A stretch of DNA of 55,239 bases from assembly GCA_029907105.1 (NCBI GenBank), contig JARYMM010000007.1, positions 1 through 55,239 of the forward strand, in the 5' to 3' direction. The notes under the pieces are model-generated. The model searched no databases. It was not told where the DNA came from and saw nothing but the letters and a program-made list of their open reading frames with translations. This document shows positions 7,342-15,303 of the stretch, in pieces. The DNA is from Anaerolineae bacterium (GTDB lineage Bacteria; Chloroflexota; Anaerolineae; UBA3071). How positions within the stretch are numbered: the first letter of the stretch is position 1; the number at the start of each line of letters is the position of its first letter. Both the position numbers and the translations under genes were made by a program.

Positions 7342-10300
7342 TCAAAAGTTTTTGGATTTTGGATTTTGAGCTTTGGATTTCGCTGGCAACCGCTGCTGCA
7401 ACTCGTACAGCTTGTTGAGGGCCTCCAGCGGCGTCATCTGGGTTATGTCGAGCGATTTCAGTTCCTCCAGCACCGGATCCTCGGTCAGGAAGAGGGGAAG
7501 CTGTTCGACAGCCGGATGGCGGGGGCGCAGGGGGCCGCCAGGGGCCTGCTTTTCCAATTCGGCCAGGATCTCCTGGGCGCGGTGGATCACCACCCGCGGC
7601 AGCCCGGCCAGTTGGGCCACGTGGATGCCGTAGGAGCGGTCGGCGCTGCCGGGGACGATCTTGTGCAGGAAGACGATCTGATCCCCCTCCCCGGCCACGG
7701 CCACGTTGTAGTTGCGCACCCGCGGCAGCAGCCTGGCCAGCTCGGTCAGCTCGTGGTAATGGGTGGCGAAAAGGGTCTTGGCCTGCAGGCGGGGATGGTT
7801 GTGGATGTACTCCACCACGGCCCAGGCGATGGACATGCCGTCGTAGGTGGAGGTGCCGCGGCCGATCTCGTCCAGGATGAGCAGCGAACGAGGGGTGGCG
7901 TGGTGCAGGATGTTGGCCGTCTCCACCATCTCTACCATGAACGTGGAGCGTCCGGCGGCGATCTCGTCGGCGGCGCCGATACGGGTGAAGATGCGGTCCA
8001 CCACGCCGATGCGCGCCTCGTCGGCGGGCACGAAAGAGCCCATCTGGGCCATGAGCACGATCAGCGCAACTTGACGGAGATAGGTGGAGTTATGGCTGAC
8101 AAAGCCATTGGCCACGTAGGCATGGTCACTGGCCACAGAAAGGTCATATACATCAGCCTCGCCCTTTTCGATGATCGTGACATAGTCGTAGAAATAGCGC
8201 TTCGTCTGCAAGGCCTCCAGCTCAGGACACTCTACACCACTTTGATGGCAATAGGCGATCAGCTCATCAAGTTTATCATATGAGATGTTCCGGCCACTTG
8301 GAATATAGGTGTAGAAAATCGAGCTGATGCTCTTGTTTCGCTTCAGTGGCACAGGTTTGTCTGTGGCGGCCACGATTCGCGCCTGAACTTGTTTCAATGT
8401 GCGTTCCAGATAAGGGATACCACCAATGTTAGGCATCCGCCGATCAGAAGCCAACGCCTTTCTCGCTCTCTTGCGCGGCAGCCGAAATCCGACTCGTTCA
8501 TGAAATGCAATGGCATCAGCACCGTTAATGGACAAACGGTAGCTAGGCTTGGACGACGTTTTCTTCACCCGAATCGAGGCGATGATTCCCAGGTTCAAGA
8601 GCAGTAATTGCACTTCCCGTGCCAGACAAAGGGAAGCCGTCGAAAGCCGAACATTGCCATAGCGGTTCTCCACGAAGCCATCGGCGTCGAACAGTCCTTG
8701 CAAGAAAGCGATAACGATGTGCTTAGGAGCCCTCAAAATGGACCGGGGCACATGTTTTTCATGCGCTCGGCCATATCCGAGACCCAGGCTGGCCAGAAAC
8801 ACCCGTATCTGTTTGCTGGTGACGAAATAGTCCTTGCCATTCGCCTTGCAACCGACCCTGTAGCCAAAGAGCTTGTTGACAATGCGGCGGTACTCGTCGG
8901 CAATGAAGGCATCCCCTGTGGATAACATAAAGTAGTTCGCATAGGTCAAGGTGCCATCGCCAACCAGGAGGCCCATGATGTAGGCCAGGTCTTCGTCCAA
9001 TTCACTGGGTAGACGATACCGCTTCACTCCTTTCAGTGACTCGGCAGCAGAGCGATCAATGGCCGTCTCCTCGCCCCACAGATCAATCTGGTGCTCAATG
9101 GCAACCACGTCTCCTTCAGCGATGTCTCCCAGCCGCTTCCACCCCTCGTTGCCATCAAGGTGTCGAACCCAAACCTTATGATCTGGTGTGCCTTCGAGAT
9201 AGTAGCCCAAGCGGGTAGTGAGTTTGATGGTTTTTTGCCTACCGCCGTTGTAAAAGTGAGTGACCTTTCTATTTCCCTCCAACCCGCGCACCTGACAGCT
9301 GACCTCAGTAAACTCGCCCACGTTAGCCCCATCTGGCATCAGATCTACGATAGGCACCACCCCCCGGTTGGTAAAGACCAATGTGTCGCCAGAGACACAC
9401 TTGCCGCTCATGTTCGGGCCGGTGAGGATGATGATGGCCTCTTCCGGCGTGAGGTGCACGCCGTTGGGCTGGAAGGGCTCGTCCCGCTGCAGAAGCTCCA
9501 CCACCGGATGGCGGCCGGCCACGATGTCCAGGCGACCATCGTCGGCTATCTGCGGGCGCACGTAACGGTGGTTGACGGCCACCTCGGCCAGGGAAGTCAC
9601 GACGTCCAGTTCGGCCAGGGCCTGGGCCGTGGCCTGCACGCGCGGCGCCGCCGCCGCCACCTGATCGAGCACCTGCCGGTAGAGCTGGCTTTCCAGGTCC
9701 AGCAGCCGCTCCTGGGCGTTGAGGACGAGCGATTCGTATTCTTTCAGGTCCGGCGTGATGTAGCGCTCGGCGTTGACCAGCGTCTGCTTGCGGATGTACT
9801 CCGTCGGCACCAGGTGCTGGTTGGCCTTGCTCACCTCGATGTAGTAGCCGAAGACCTTGTTGTAGCCCACCTTGAGCGACTTGATGCCCGTGCGCTCCCG
9901 CTCCTTCCGCTCCAGCCCGGCGATCCAGGCTTTGGCATCCCGCGCCGCGGCGGTGATGCCATCCAGCTCCGCCGAGAAGCCAGGGCGGATGACACCGGTG
10001 GAAGTCAGCGTGGCCGGGGGCTCGTCGGCGATGGCTTGCTGCAAGAGCTCCAACGTCTCCTGGCAAGGGTCCAGGGGGATGTTCAATCCTATCTGTTCGA
10101 CCAGGGCGCGGATGGCCGGCACCCGCGCCAATGTCTCTCGAATGCCCACCAGGTCGCGCGGCAGAGCGATGCGCTGCACCACGCGGGTGATCCAGCGCTC
10201 CAGGTCCCCCACGCCGCGCAGGAGCTCCCGCAATTCCGTGCGCCGGGGCGTGTCGTTGACCCAGGCTTCCACGTTGTCCAGCCGGGCGTTGATGCGGTCC

Positions 10301-11235
10301 ACGTCCAGCAATGGCTGGCCCATCCAGCGGCGCAGCAGCCGCCCGCCCATGGGCGTGCGGGTGACATCGAGCACGCCCAGAAGCGACCCCCTGGCTGCGC
10401 CGGAGCGGATGGTCTGCACCAGCTCCAGGTTGCGCCACGTGGCCTCGTCGAGGATCATGTACTCCGCGGTGGAGTAGGTGCGCAGGCCCGTAAGCTGGGC
10501 CAGGGCGTCGGGCTGGGTGTCCCGCAGGTACTGCACCAGGGCGCCGGCGGCGCGCACGGCCATGGGCTTGCCCTCGCAGCCGTAGCCGGCCAGCGAGGCA
10601 GCGGCGAAATGGTCCAGCAGCGCCTGGCGGGCCGTCTCCAGCTCGAAGCGCCAACCTTCGAGGGGAGAGACGAATTTCGAATTTCGAATTTCGAATTCCG
10701 AAATCCCTTCCGGCGCGATGACCTCTGCTGGCTGCAAACGGGCCAGTTCCTCGGTGACTCGTTGCCTTATACCCTGGCCCTCAAACTGGGTGGTGGCAAA
10801 CTCGCCGGTGGTGATGTCGGCGTAGGCCAGCCCGGCGCGGCGCTCGTCCAGCAGCAGTGCCGCCAGGTAGTTGTTGCTTTTCTCCTCCAGCAGCCCTGGC
10901 TCCACCAGCGTGCCGGGGGTGACCACCCGCCGCACCTGGCGGGGCACCAGCCCTTTGACCGGCGTGGTGCCCTTCTGCTCGGCGATGGCCACCTTGTAGC
11001 CGGCGCGGATGAGCTTGCCGATGTAGGTGTCAATGGCGTGGTAGGGCACGCCGGCCAGCGGCACGCGCTGGTTCTTGCCCACCGGGCGGGAGGTGAGCAC
11101 GATGTCGCACACCTCGGCCACGATCCTGGCATCCTCGTCGAAAGTCTCGTAGAAGTCACCCAGGCGGAAGAAGAGGATGACGTCGGGATATTGTTTTTTG
11201 AGGGCCAGATACTGCCGCCGCACGGGTGTGGTCAT
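7342..11235 (-). CDS. mutS: DNA mismatch repair ATPase MutS, with intein
   Basis: MutS recognises mismatched bases and signals to MutL (encoded at 48.6-50.4 kb). The N-terminal mismatch-binding motif FFRLGDFYETF is intact, with the phenylalanine that stacks on the mismatch. The P-loop is GPNMSGK followed, after a 437-aa intein, by STYLRQVA; Walker B and signature regions follow (LLILDEIGRGTSTYDG, TLFATHYHEL). Without the intein the protein is about 860 aa, normal for bacterial MutS1. I place the start at the ATG at 11235; the frame continues upstream to 11286 but those residues derive from spacer. Two word-repeat insertions lie in frame: SEFEIRNSKFVS at 10671-10704 and the C-terminal tail SKAQNPKSKNF. 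A copy of its first 29 bp sits 118 bp upstream. Confidence 0.96.
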   Translation of the reverse strand: MTTPVRRQYLALKKQYPDVILFFRLGDFYETFDEDARIVAEVCDIVLTSRPVGKNQRVPLAGVPYHAIDTYIGKLIRAGYKVAIAEQKGTTPVKGLVPRQVRRVVTPGTLVEPGLLEEKSNNYLAALLLDERRAGLAYADITTGEFATTQFEGQGIRQRVTEELARLQPAEVIAPEGISEFEIRNSKFVSPLEGWRFELETARQALLDHFAAASLAGYGCEGKPMAVRAAGALVQYLRDTQPDALAQLTGLRTYSTAEYMILDEATWRNLELVQTIRSGAARGSLLGVLDVTRTPMGGRLLRRWMGQPLLDVDRINARLDNVEAWVNDTPRRTELRELLRGVGDLERWITRVVQRIALPRDLVGIRETLARVPAIRALVEQIGLNIPLDPCQETLELLQQAIADEPPATLTSTGVIRPGFSAELDGITAAARDAKAWIAGLERKERERTGIKSLKVGYNKVFGYYIEVSKANQHLVPTEYIRKQTLVNAERYITPDLKEYESLVLNAQERLLDLESQLYRQVLDQVAAAAPRVQATAQALAELDVVTSLAEVAVNHRYVRPQIADDGRLDIVAGRHPVVELLQRDEPFQPNGVHLTPEEAIIILTGPNMSGKCVSGDTLVFTNRGVVPIVDLMPDGANVGEFTEVSCQVRGLEGNRKVTHFYNGGRQKTIKLTTRLGYYLEGTPDHKVWVRHLDGNEGWKRLGDIAEGDVVAIEHQIDLWGEETAIDRSAAESLKGVKRYRLPSELDEDLAYIMGLLVGDGTLTYANYFMLSTGDAFIADEYRRIVNKLFGYRVGCKANGKDYFVTSKQIRVFLASLGLGYGRAHEKHVPRSILRAPKHIVIAFLQGLFDADGFVENRYGNVRLSTASLCLAREVQLLLLNLGIIASIRVKKTSSKPSYRLSINGADAIAFHERVGFRLPRKRARKALASDRRMPNIGGIPYLERTLKQVQARIVAATDKPVPLKRNKSISSIFYTYIPSGRNISYDKLDELIAYCHQSGVECPELEALQTKRYFYDYVTIIEKGEADVYDLSVASDHAYVANGFVSHNSTYLRQVALIVLMAQMGSFVPADEARIGVVDRIFTRIGAADEIAAGRSTFMVEMVETANILHHATPRSLLILDEIGRGTSTYDGMSIAWAVVEYIHNHPRLQAKTLFATHYHELTELARLLPRVRNYNVAVAGEGDQIVFLHKIVPGSADRSYGIHVAQLAGLPRVVIHRAQEILAELEKQAPGGPLRPRHPAVEQLPLFLTEDPVLEELKSLDITQMTPLEALNKLYELQQRLPAKSKAQNPKSKNF
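8089..9399 (-). other. LAGLIDADG intein inside the MutS Walker A motif
   Basis: 437 codons separate GPNMSGK from STYLRQ, which together form the canonical MutS P-loop. The insert starts with Cys (block A, CVSGDTLVFTNRG), has a block B with GTPDHKVWV (TxxH), two homing-endonuclease motifs (IMGLLVGDGTLT and LQGLFDADGFV), a block F DVYDLSVASDHAYVANG and ends in His-Asn followed by a Ser+1 extein residue. All residues for protein splicing (Cys1, TxxH, HN, Ser+1) are present, so it should splice itself out. Because it separates the P-loop Lys from its Ser, unspliced MutS cannot bind ATP normally. It is a typical mini-hotspot for inteins in P-loop ATPases. Confidence 0.95.
10671..10704. repeat. in-frame word repeat within mutS
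   Basis: CGAATTTCGAATTTCGAATTTCGAATT is a tandem of CGAATTT inserted in the mutS reading frame between the connector-region segments IAPEGI and PLEGWRF. It adds about 11 residues without breaking the frame. The AT-rich word stands out from the GC-rich gene. Confidence 0.8.
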
Positions 11236-11240
11236 GGGGC
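11212..11240. repeat. direct repeat copy A (mutS start)
   Basis: These 29 bp covering the mutS ATG and first eight codons recur at 11330-11358 with one mismatch (28/29 identical). The copies are 118 bp apart. Confidence 0.85.
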
Positions 11241-11305
11241 GATCAAACTCCGAAAGGAAGTAAAGCGGCGGGGGACACCCCCGCACCCCCGGCCTGACAG
11301 CCAGT

Positions 11306-11329
11306 AGGGGCGAACGGCTGTTCGCCCCT
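11306..11329. repeat. palindrome AGGGGCGAAC-GGCT-GTTCGCCCCT
   Basis: Perfect 10-bp stem with a 4-base loop, lying between the two copies of the mutS start. It is of the same type as the 24-bp palindrome within the SNF2 gene (41985-42008), so it is a dispersed miniature palindrome rather than a gene-specific terminator. Confidence 0.75.
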
Positions 11330-11358
11330 CTGCCGCCGCATGGGTGTGGTCATGGGGC
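11330..11358. repeat. direct repeat copy B (decoy mutS start)
   Basis: Second copy of the mutS start region. Its ATG overlaps the TGA of the PIN remnant in ATGA fashion, which looks like the ancestral gene junction; copy A would then be the displaced, functional start. From the copy B ATG the frame runs only about 36 codons before a TGA. Confidence 0.75.
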
Positions 11359-11577
11359 AATACCCTCGTCCTGATGGCGTTCCTCCAGGCATTCGCGGGG
11401 GGTTAGCACCGACAGCGACGTCTTGCCGCGAAAGTGCCGGGCATTCCAGGTGATGAACGCCCTGGCTTCAGGGTATTGTTCAGCCGTGTAAAGGATCAAG
11501 GCGTCCAGGAAGGCCATCTTGCTGCAAATCCTGTCAAAAGCGCCTCTGATCAAGTCGGCCAGGAAGACATCCGCAGG
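11350..11577 (-). pseudogene. PIN-domain toxin remnant (C-terminal part)
   Basis: The segment FLADLIRGAF..KMAFLDALILYTAEQYPEARAFITWNARHFRGKTSLSVLTPREC matches the C-terminal half of a PIN ribonuclease (DALI..A and TWNxxHF motifs). The frame stays open upstream to 11805, but the residues before about position 77 come from a CGCCAAG-type repeat and are not PIN-like; the N-terminal acidic residues are missing. The gene is therefore a decayed VapC-type toxin that once abutted mutS. Confidence 0.65.
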
Positions 11578-11599
11578 CAAAGCCTCAGGAGCTTTTCCT

Positions 11600-11685
11600 A
11601 CCGCCAAGCCGCAAAGAAGGCCAAGATTGCCTTCCAGTTTTCTTTGTGCTCTTGGCGACTTGGCGGTGAAATCGTAACGGCAACA
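11600..11685. repeat. CGCCAAG/CTTGGCG word repeat, partly inverted
   Basis: Words CCGCCAAGCCGCAAAGAAGG on one side and CTCTTGGCGACTTGGCGG on the other are roughly inverted around a TTTTCTTTG centre. The array has invaded the 5' half of the PIN remnant. Confidence 0.6.
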
Positions 11686-11848
11686 CTCAAGAGGGAGACT
11701 GCTCACGCTTCCCAGCGCCGCCTGTTTACGGACGGCGCAAACACGATTTTGCCTTATTTTACCACAACTTTCCGCCGCGAGGGAAACGAGACCGAACCTC
11801 CCCATCCCGCCCTCTTCCCTTTCCCCTTGTCTCCCCGTCTCCCATCAC

Positions 11849-13840
11849 TTACCTCGACGCGGCAACTCTGGCCTTCCCCATGGGGTCGCCATACAGGGTG
11901 TAGGCCAGCCAGGTGGGGTTGGTCTCGTCCAGTTGCTTGATGTGCAGCCGGGCGCGGTGCAAGGCCTCGCCCAGCGAGGCGCCGCCCCACAACTCCTCGT
12001 AGAACCTCACGGCGAAGGCCGCAGCCAGCTCGTCATGCACCTCCCAGGCCGAGCCGACGAAGCCGCTGGCCCCGGCCTTGACGAAGCGCTCCGCCCAGCC
12101 GCCCAGGCCAGTGAGGGCAAAGCCCAACTGGCTGGTGTGACAGGCGTTGAGAAACACCAGCGGCTTCGATAGCTTCACGCCCGTCGCCCTGGGGCCGACG
12201 ATGTCCGAGGGCCGCAACTCGCCGTCGGCCAGCTCCACCGAGGACTCCTCGGGCCGCTCGCTGTTGAAGTTGCCGTGGCAGGCAAAATGCCACAGGCTGA
12301 CCGCCCCCTGCTCCAGCAGGCCGCCCACCTCGGACAGCAACTGCGGGAAGGGGGTGCGCACGGCAATGCCCCGTTGCGCCAGGCCCTGGAAGTACTCTTC
12401 TTCCTGTTTCACGTGGGCCAGGCCGCTTTCGGGCAGCACCAGCGTGGCCGAAGCCACGAGCACGCTATCGGGCAGGCCCTGGCCGGCCAGCCAGCGGGAG
12501 ACCTGGAAGCGCTCGCAGAGAAACGGGTCGTCAATGATCTCCGCCAGGTCGCTGTCATCGTAGGGTTTGACCATCTCCCAGGGGATCCAGGGCTCGTCGG
12601 AGGTGATGAGTATGCTGCGCACCAGGGGGTTCGCCCGCCACTGGCGGTAGGCGCGCTTCAGTTGCGGCGAGAAGAGGTCGCGGTACAGGTTCTGGCCGAT
12701 GGTCTGCAGCCGCTCGCGGATCTGCTCCTGCTCCAGGGCGCTGTGCTCCTCCAATCTCTGCCGGGCCAGCATGCTCAGCTCGTCGAAAAGAAACCCCAGG
12801 TGCTCACGCGGCGGGCTTTGCAGGCGCACCGACCCGGCGGGGGTGAAGTGATAGCCCACCCCGCCGTGCACGGAGTGCAGCATGAAGCTGAGCGTGCGCT
12901 GGTCGTCGCTGAGGGTGACGCGCAGCTCCAGGTCGGGCGGCTGGGCGTCGGGCGGGCTGGTGCGCACGGCCAGCGGCTCCACGCTCACCGGCCAGCCAGC
13001 GACGGCCTCCTCCGCCTCCACCACCTGGGTGGTGAAGCTCACGCTGCCCACGTTGCGGTTGCGGTGGTAGAAGTCGAGGACGACCCGCTTGCTGCCCGTG
13101 CTCAGGGGGCGCAGGAAGAAGACCACAGGGTCGGAATCGCGGTCAGGATAGACAATCAGACTGCGCATCGTCTCGCCGGTCACCTCCTCGAAGTCCTGGG
13201 CGCGCAGGATGACCAGCGCCTCCTCCGGCTCACCCGTGGGCAGGGCCACGGTCACCAGCGTCGTGGCCAGCGACCATTCCACCGGCTTCTGGGTCAGGTT
13301 GACGGTGAGGGGGACGCGCTGTTGCCCCAGGCGCACCTGCTGGGGGAAATCCACGTCGGTGTAGCGCTCGACGACGAGGGGTTGCGCGGCTATCTCCTCC
13401 AGCCCCGGTGCCGGGCTGGGGACCATCTTGGGCACCATGGGCGGCGGTGCGGCCGGCATCTCCACGCCTTTGCCTTTCCGGATCGCCTCTTCGCCGGCGG
13501 CACGGGCCTCGGCCAGCATCTCCAGGATCGTGTCCAGCATCCGGGCGTCCACGGTGACCCGCTCGCGCAGGCGGGGGCCTTTGGCCGCTTCCAGGATGTC
13601 GCGCACCAGGGGGGCCACGGCCGGCATCTCCTCCAGACGCTGCAGGAAGTCTATGGCGATACCGACCCGTTCGCCATCCGAGGTGGCCGCCCTGAGCCGC
13701 TGTTCCACTTCGGCGAAGAGGCGCAACAGCTCCTCCCGCACGTCCTCATCCAGCTCGGGCCAGCACTGGCGCAGGCGTTCTCCCGCCCGGCGCATGGCCA
13801 GGAGCGCCCTGCGGCTCATGAACACGCGTTGGCTATGCAT
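11849..13840 (-). CDS. CHAT-domain (caspase-like) protease
   Basis: A 663-aa protein. Residues 1-130 are helical; 150-330 look like beta-rich domains with no family I can name; 440-655 form a CHAT domain. Catalytic His522 lies in WHFACHGNF and Cys567 in LVFLNACHTSQ; GSAWEV and the terminal YGDP are further CHAT hallmarks. CHAT proteases cut protein partners and often act in bacterial immunity or cell-death pathways. No signal peptide is seen, so it is probably cytoplasmic. An AGGAGG site precedes the ATG at 13840. It is the third gene after the TPR and C11-protease genes, 59 bp behind the latter, in one apparent operon. Target and trigger are unknown. Word repeats of CTTGTCTCCCCGTCTCCC type follow its stop. 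Confidence 0.9.
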   Translation of the reverse strand: MHSQRVFMSRRALLAMRRAGERLRQCWPELDEDVREELLRLFAEVEQRLRAATSDGERVGIAIDFLQRLEEMPAVAPLVRDILEAAKGPRLRERVTVDARMLDTILEMLAEARAAGEEAIRKGKGVEMPAAPPPMVPKMVPSPAPGLEEIAAQPLVVERYTDVDFPQQVRLGQQRVPLTVNLTQKPVEWSLATTLVTVALPTGEPEEALVILRAQDFEEVTGETMRSLIVYPDRDSDPVVFFLRPLSTGSKRVVLDFYHRNRNVGSVSFTTQVVEAEEAVAGWPVSVEPLAVRTSPPDAQPPDLELRVTLSDDQRTLSFMLHSVHGGVGYHFTPAGSVRLQSPPREHLGFLFDELSMLARQRLEEHSALEQEQIRERLQTIGQNLYRDLFSPQLKRAYRQWRANPLVRSILITSDEPWIPWEMVKPYDDSDLAEIIDDPFLCERFQVSRWLAGQGLPDSVLVASATLVLPESGLAHVKQEEEYFQGLAQRGIAVRTPFPQLLSEVGGLLEQGAVSLWHFACHGNFNSERPEESSVELADGELRPSDIVGPRATGVKLSKPLVFLNACHTSQLGFALTGLGGWAERFVKAGASGFVGSAWEVHDELAAAFAVRFYEELWGGASLGEALHRARLHIKQLDETNPTWLAYTLYGDPMGKARVAASR

Positions 13841-13899
13841 TGCCTTCCTCCTGTGCCTCGTTTAACCACAAAGACACACATTTTGCGCCGGAGCTGAAG

Positions 13900-15288
13900 C
13901 TACACCCGGTTGACCTGTCTGATCAGATTGCCCCAGCCCGTAACGGCGAAGTCCAGGCCGTCGTAGAACTGGGAGATGCCGCGGGCGGGGAAGTAGATGG
14001 ACAGGCCGTGCGCCCGCTGGGCGTAACGTTTGCCCTGGGCCACGTTGGCCAGGATGGGCCTGTCCGGCCCCGGCGGCGTCAGCTCATCCAGGAGGGCCTG
14101 CGTCGCCTCCAGCACGGCGGCGTCCTGCCCCTTGTACTGCCGCTGGAAGCATTCCAGCAGGTCGTGCAGGTCCAGATAGTCGGGGTCGTCGAAGCGGAAG
14201 GCATCCTGCTTGGCCCGGTTCAGGGCCACCTCGGCGAAGATATCGTCGGGCAAAGCGGCCTGCAGCGCGCCCACAAAGGCCGCCAGCTTGCCGCCCAGGG
14301 GCTCCATCTGGGACAGGTTGATGGCCGCCTGGGTAACCTCCGGCACACGGCGGGTGGAGGGCCGATAGGAGCGGACGTACTCCTGCACGATGAGTTCGCT
14401 CAGTTCCTGCGGCGTCATCTGCGGCCGGGCGGTGAGCGCCGAGAGGATGGCCGTGTAGGGCCATCCGGCCATGGGCTCGATCTCCTGCGAGCCGACCATG
14501 ATCTCCGCCTGGTCCCGGATCTGATAGGCCACCTCGGCCATGCTCATCAGGCAGGCGTCCATGCCGATCACGCTCAGCCGCTGGCCCGTGGCCGCCGCCG
14601 CCTCGGCCAGCGCCCGCTTCAGTTCGGCGTTGTCCAGGAAGTCCTTGGACGAATCGTCGGCGCAGATCCAGCGGGTCTCCGGGTCCTCGATGCCCAGCAC
14701 CTCCCCGGCCGTCTTGCGGAAGACCGAACGGCGCACCTTGGCCTTCTGCATGGCCCGCGAGCGGTCAGGGGTGCGCGGCAGGCCGCGGTAGGCCGCCCAG
14801 ATGTCGTCTTCCTTCCAGCCGCCGCCGTGGTTCCAAAGCACCAGGAGAGTCTTCTCGGCCGGGCAGCGCTCCATGCCCCAGATGATGAAGTCGCGCAGCG
14901 TGGCCGGGTCGCCGCAGTTGGTCTCCTCAATGCGCAGTACCTCCGGCTCCTCACCTGCTCCCTTGATCTGAAAGCGGTAACTGAGGTCGGTCTCGCTGAT
15001 GGTGTCGAACTGCACCAGCACGGCCACCTGCTCGCTGGCCCCGGCGGCGCGCAGCTCGCCCAGGTCCTTGTAGCCGGCCGAGGTCATCTCGGCCATGATC
15101 TGCTCCGGCCCCCAGGCCGTGGGGAACTCCTTGCCGTTGTCCCCGGCCATGTAGAGCATAAGCGTCCATTGTCGTTTGTCCGGTGTGGGGTTCACAGGCT
15201 CCTCCTTGTCCTTTCCGTTGTCGTTTTCATCCGAGGGCGAACCTCCGAACAGGTTCGCCAGCCATGCGGACAGCCGTTCCCAACACAT
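13900..15288 (-). CDS. clostripain-family (C11) cysteine protease
   Basis: A 462-aa clan CD protease. TLMLYMAGDN near residues 42-51 is the usual N-terminal strand, His154 lies in LWNHGGGW and Cys246 in IGMDACLMSMAEVAYQ, the standard C11 dyad. Activity is expected after basic residues if it follows characterised members. The N terminus (MCWERLSAWLANLF) is amphipathic, not a clear signal peptide, and residues 18-38 are a charged linker. An AGGAGGAGG site precedes the ATG and overlaps the stop of the TPR gene, so the two are tightly coupled. Together with the CHAT gene downstream, two different caspase-fold families lie in one operon; one may process the other, which is inference. Confidence 0.92.
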   Translation of the reverse strand: MCWERLSAWLANLFGGSPSDENDNGKDKEEPVNPTPDKRQWTLMLYMAGDNGKEFPTAWGPEQIMAEMTSAGYKDLGELRAAGASEQVAVLVQFDTISETDLSYRFQIKGAGEEPEVLRIEETNCGDPATLRDFIIWGMERCPAEKTLLVLWNHGGGWKEDDIWAAYRGLPRTPDRSRAMQKAKVRRSVFRKTAGEVLGIEDPETRWICADDSSKDFLDNAELKRALAEAAAATGQRLSVIGMDACLMSMAEVAYQIRDQAEIMVGSQEIEPMAGWPYTAILSALTARPQMTPQELSELIVQEYVRSYRPSTRRVPEVTQAAINLSQMEPLGGKLAAFVGALQAALPDDIFAEVALNRAKQDAFRFDDPDYLDLHDLLECFQRQYKGQDAAVLEATQALLDELTPPGPDRPILANVAQGKRYAQRAHGLSIYFPARGISQFYDGLDFAVTGWGNLIRQVNRV

Positions 15289-15303
15289 GAGATTTTCCTC
15301 CTC

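Noticed and set aside
9091-11307. 738-aa plus-strand open frame opposite mutS
   Set aside because: Antisense shadow; mutS motifs on the minus strand are unmistakable.
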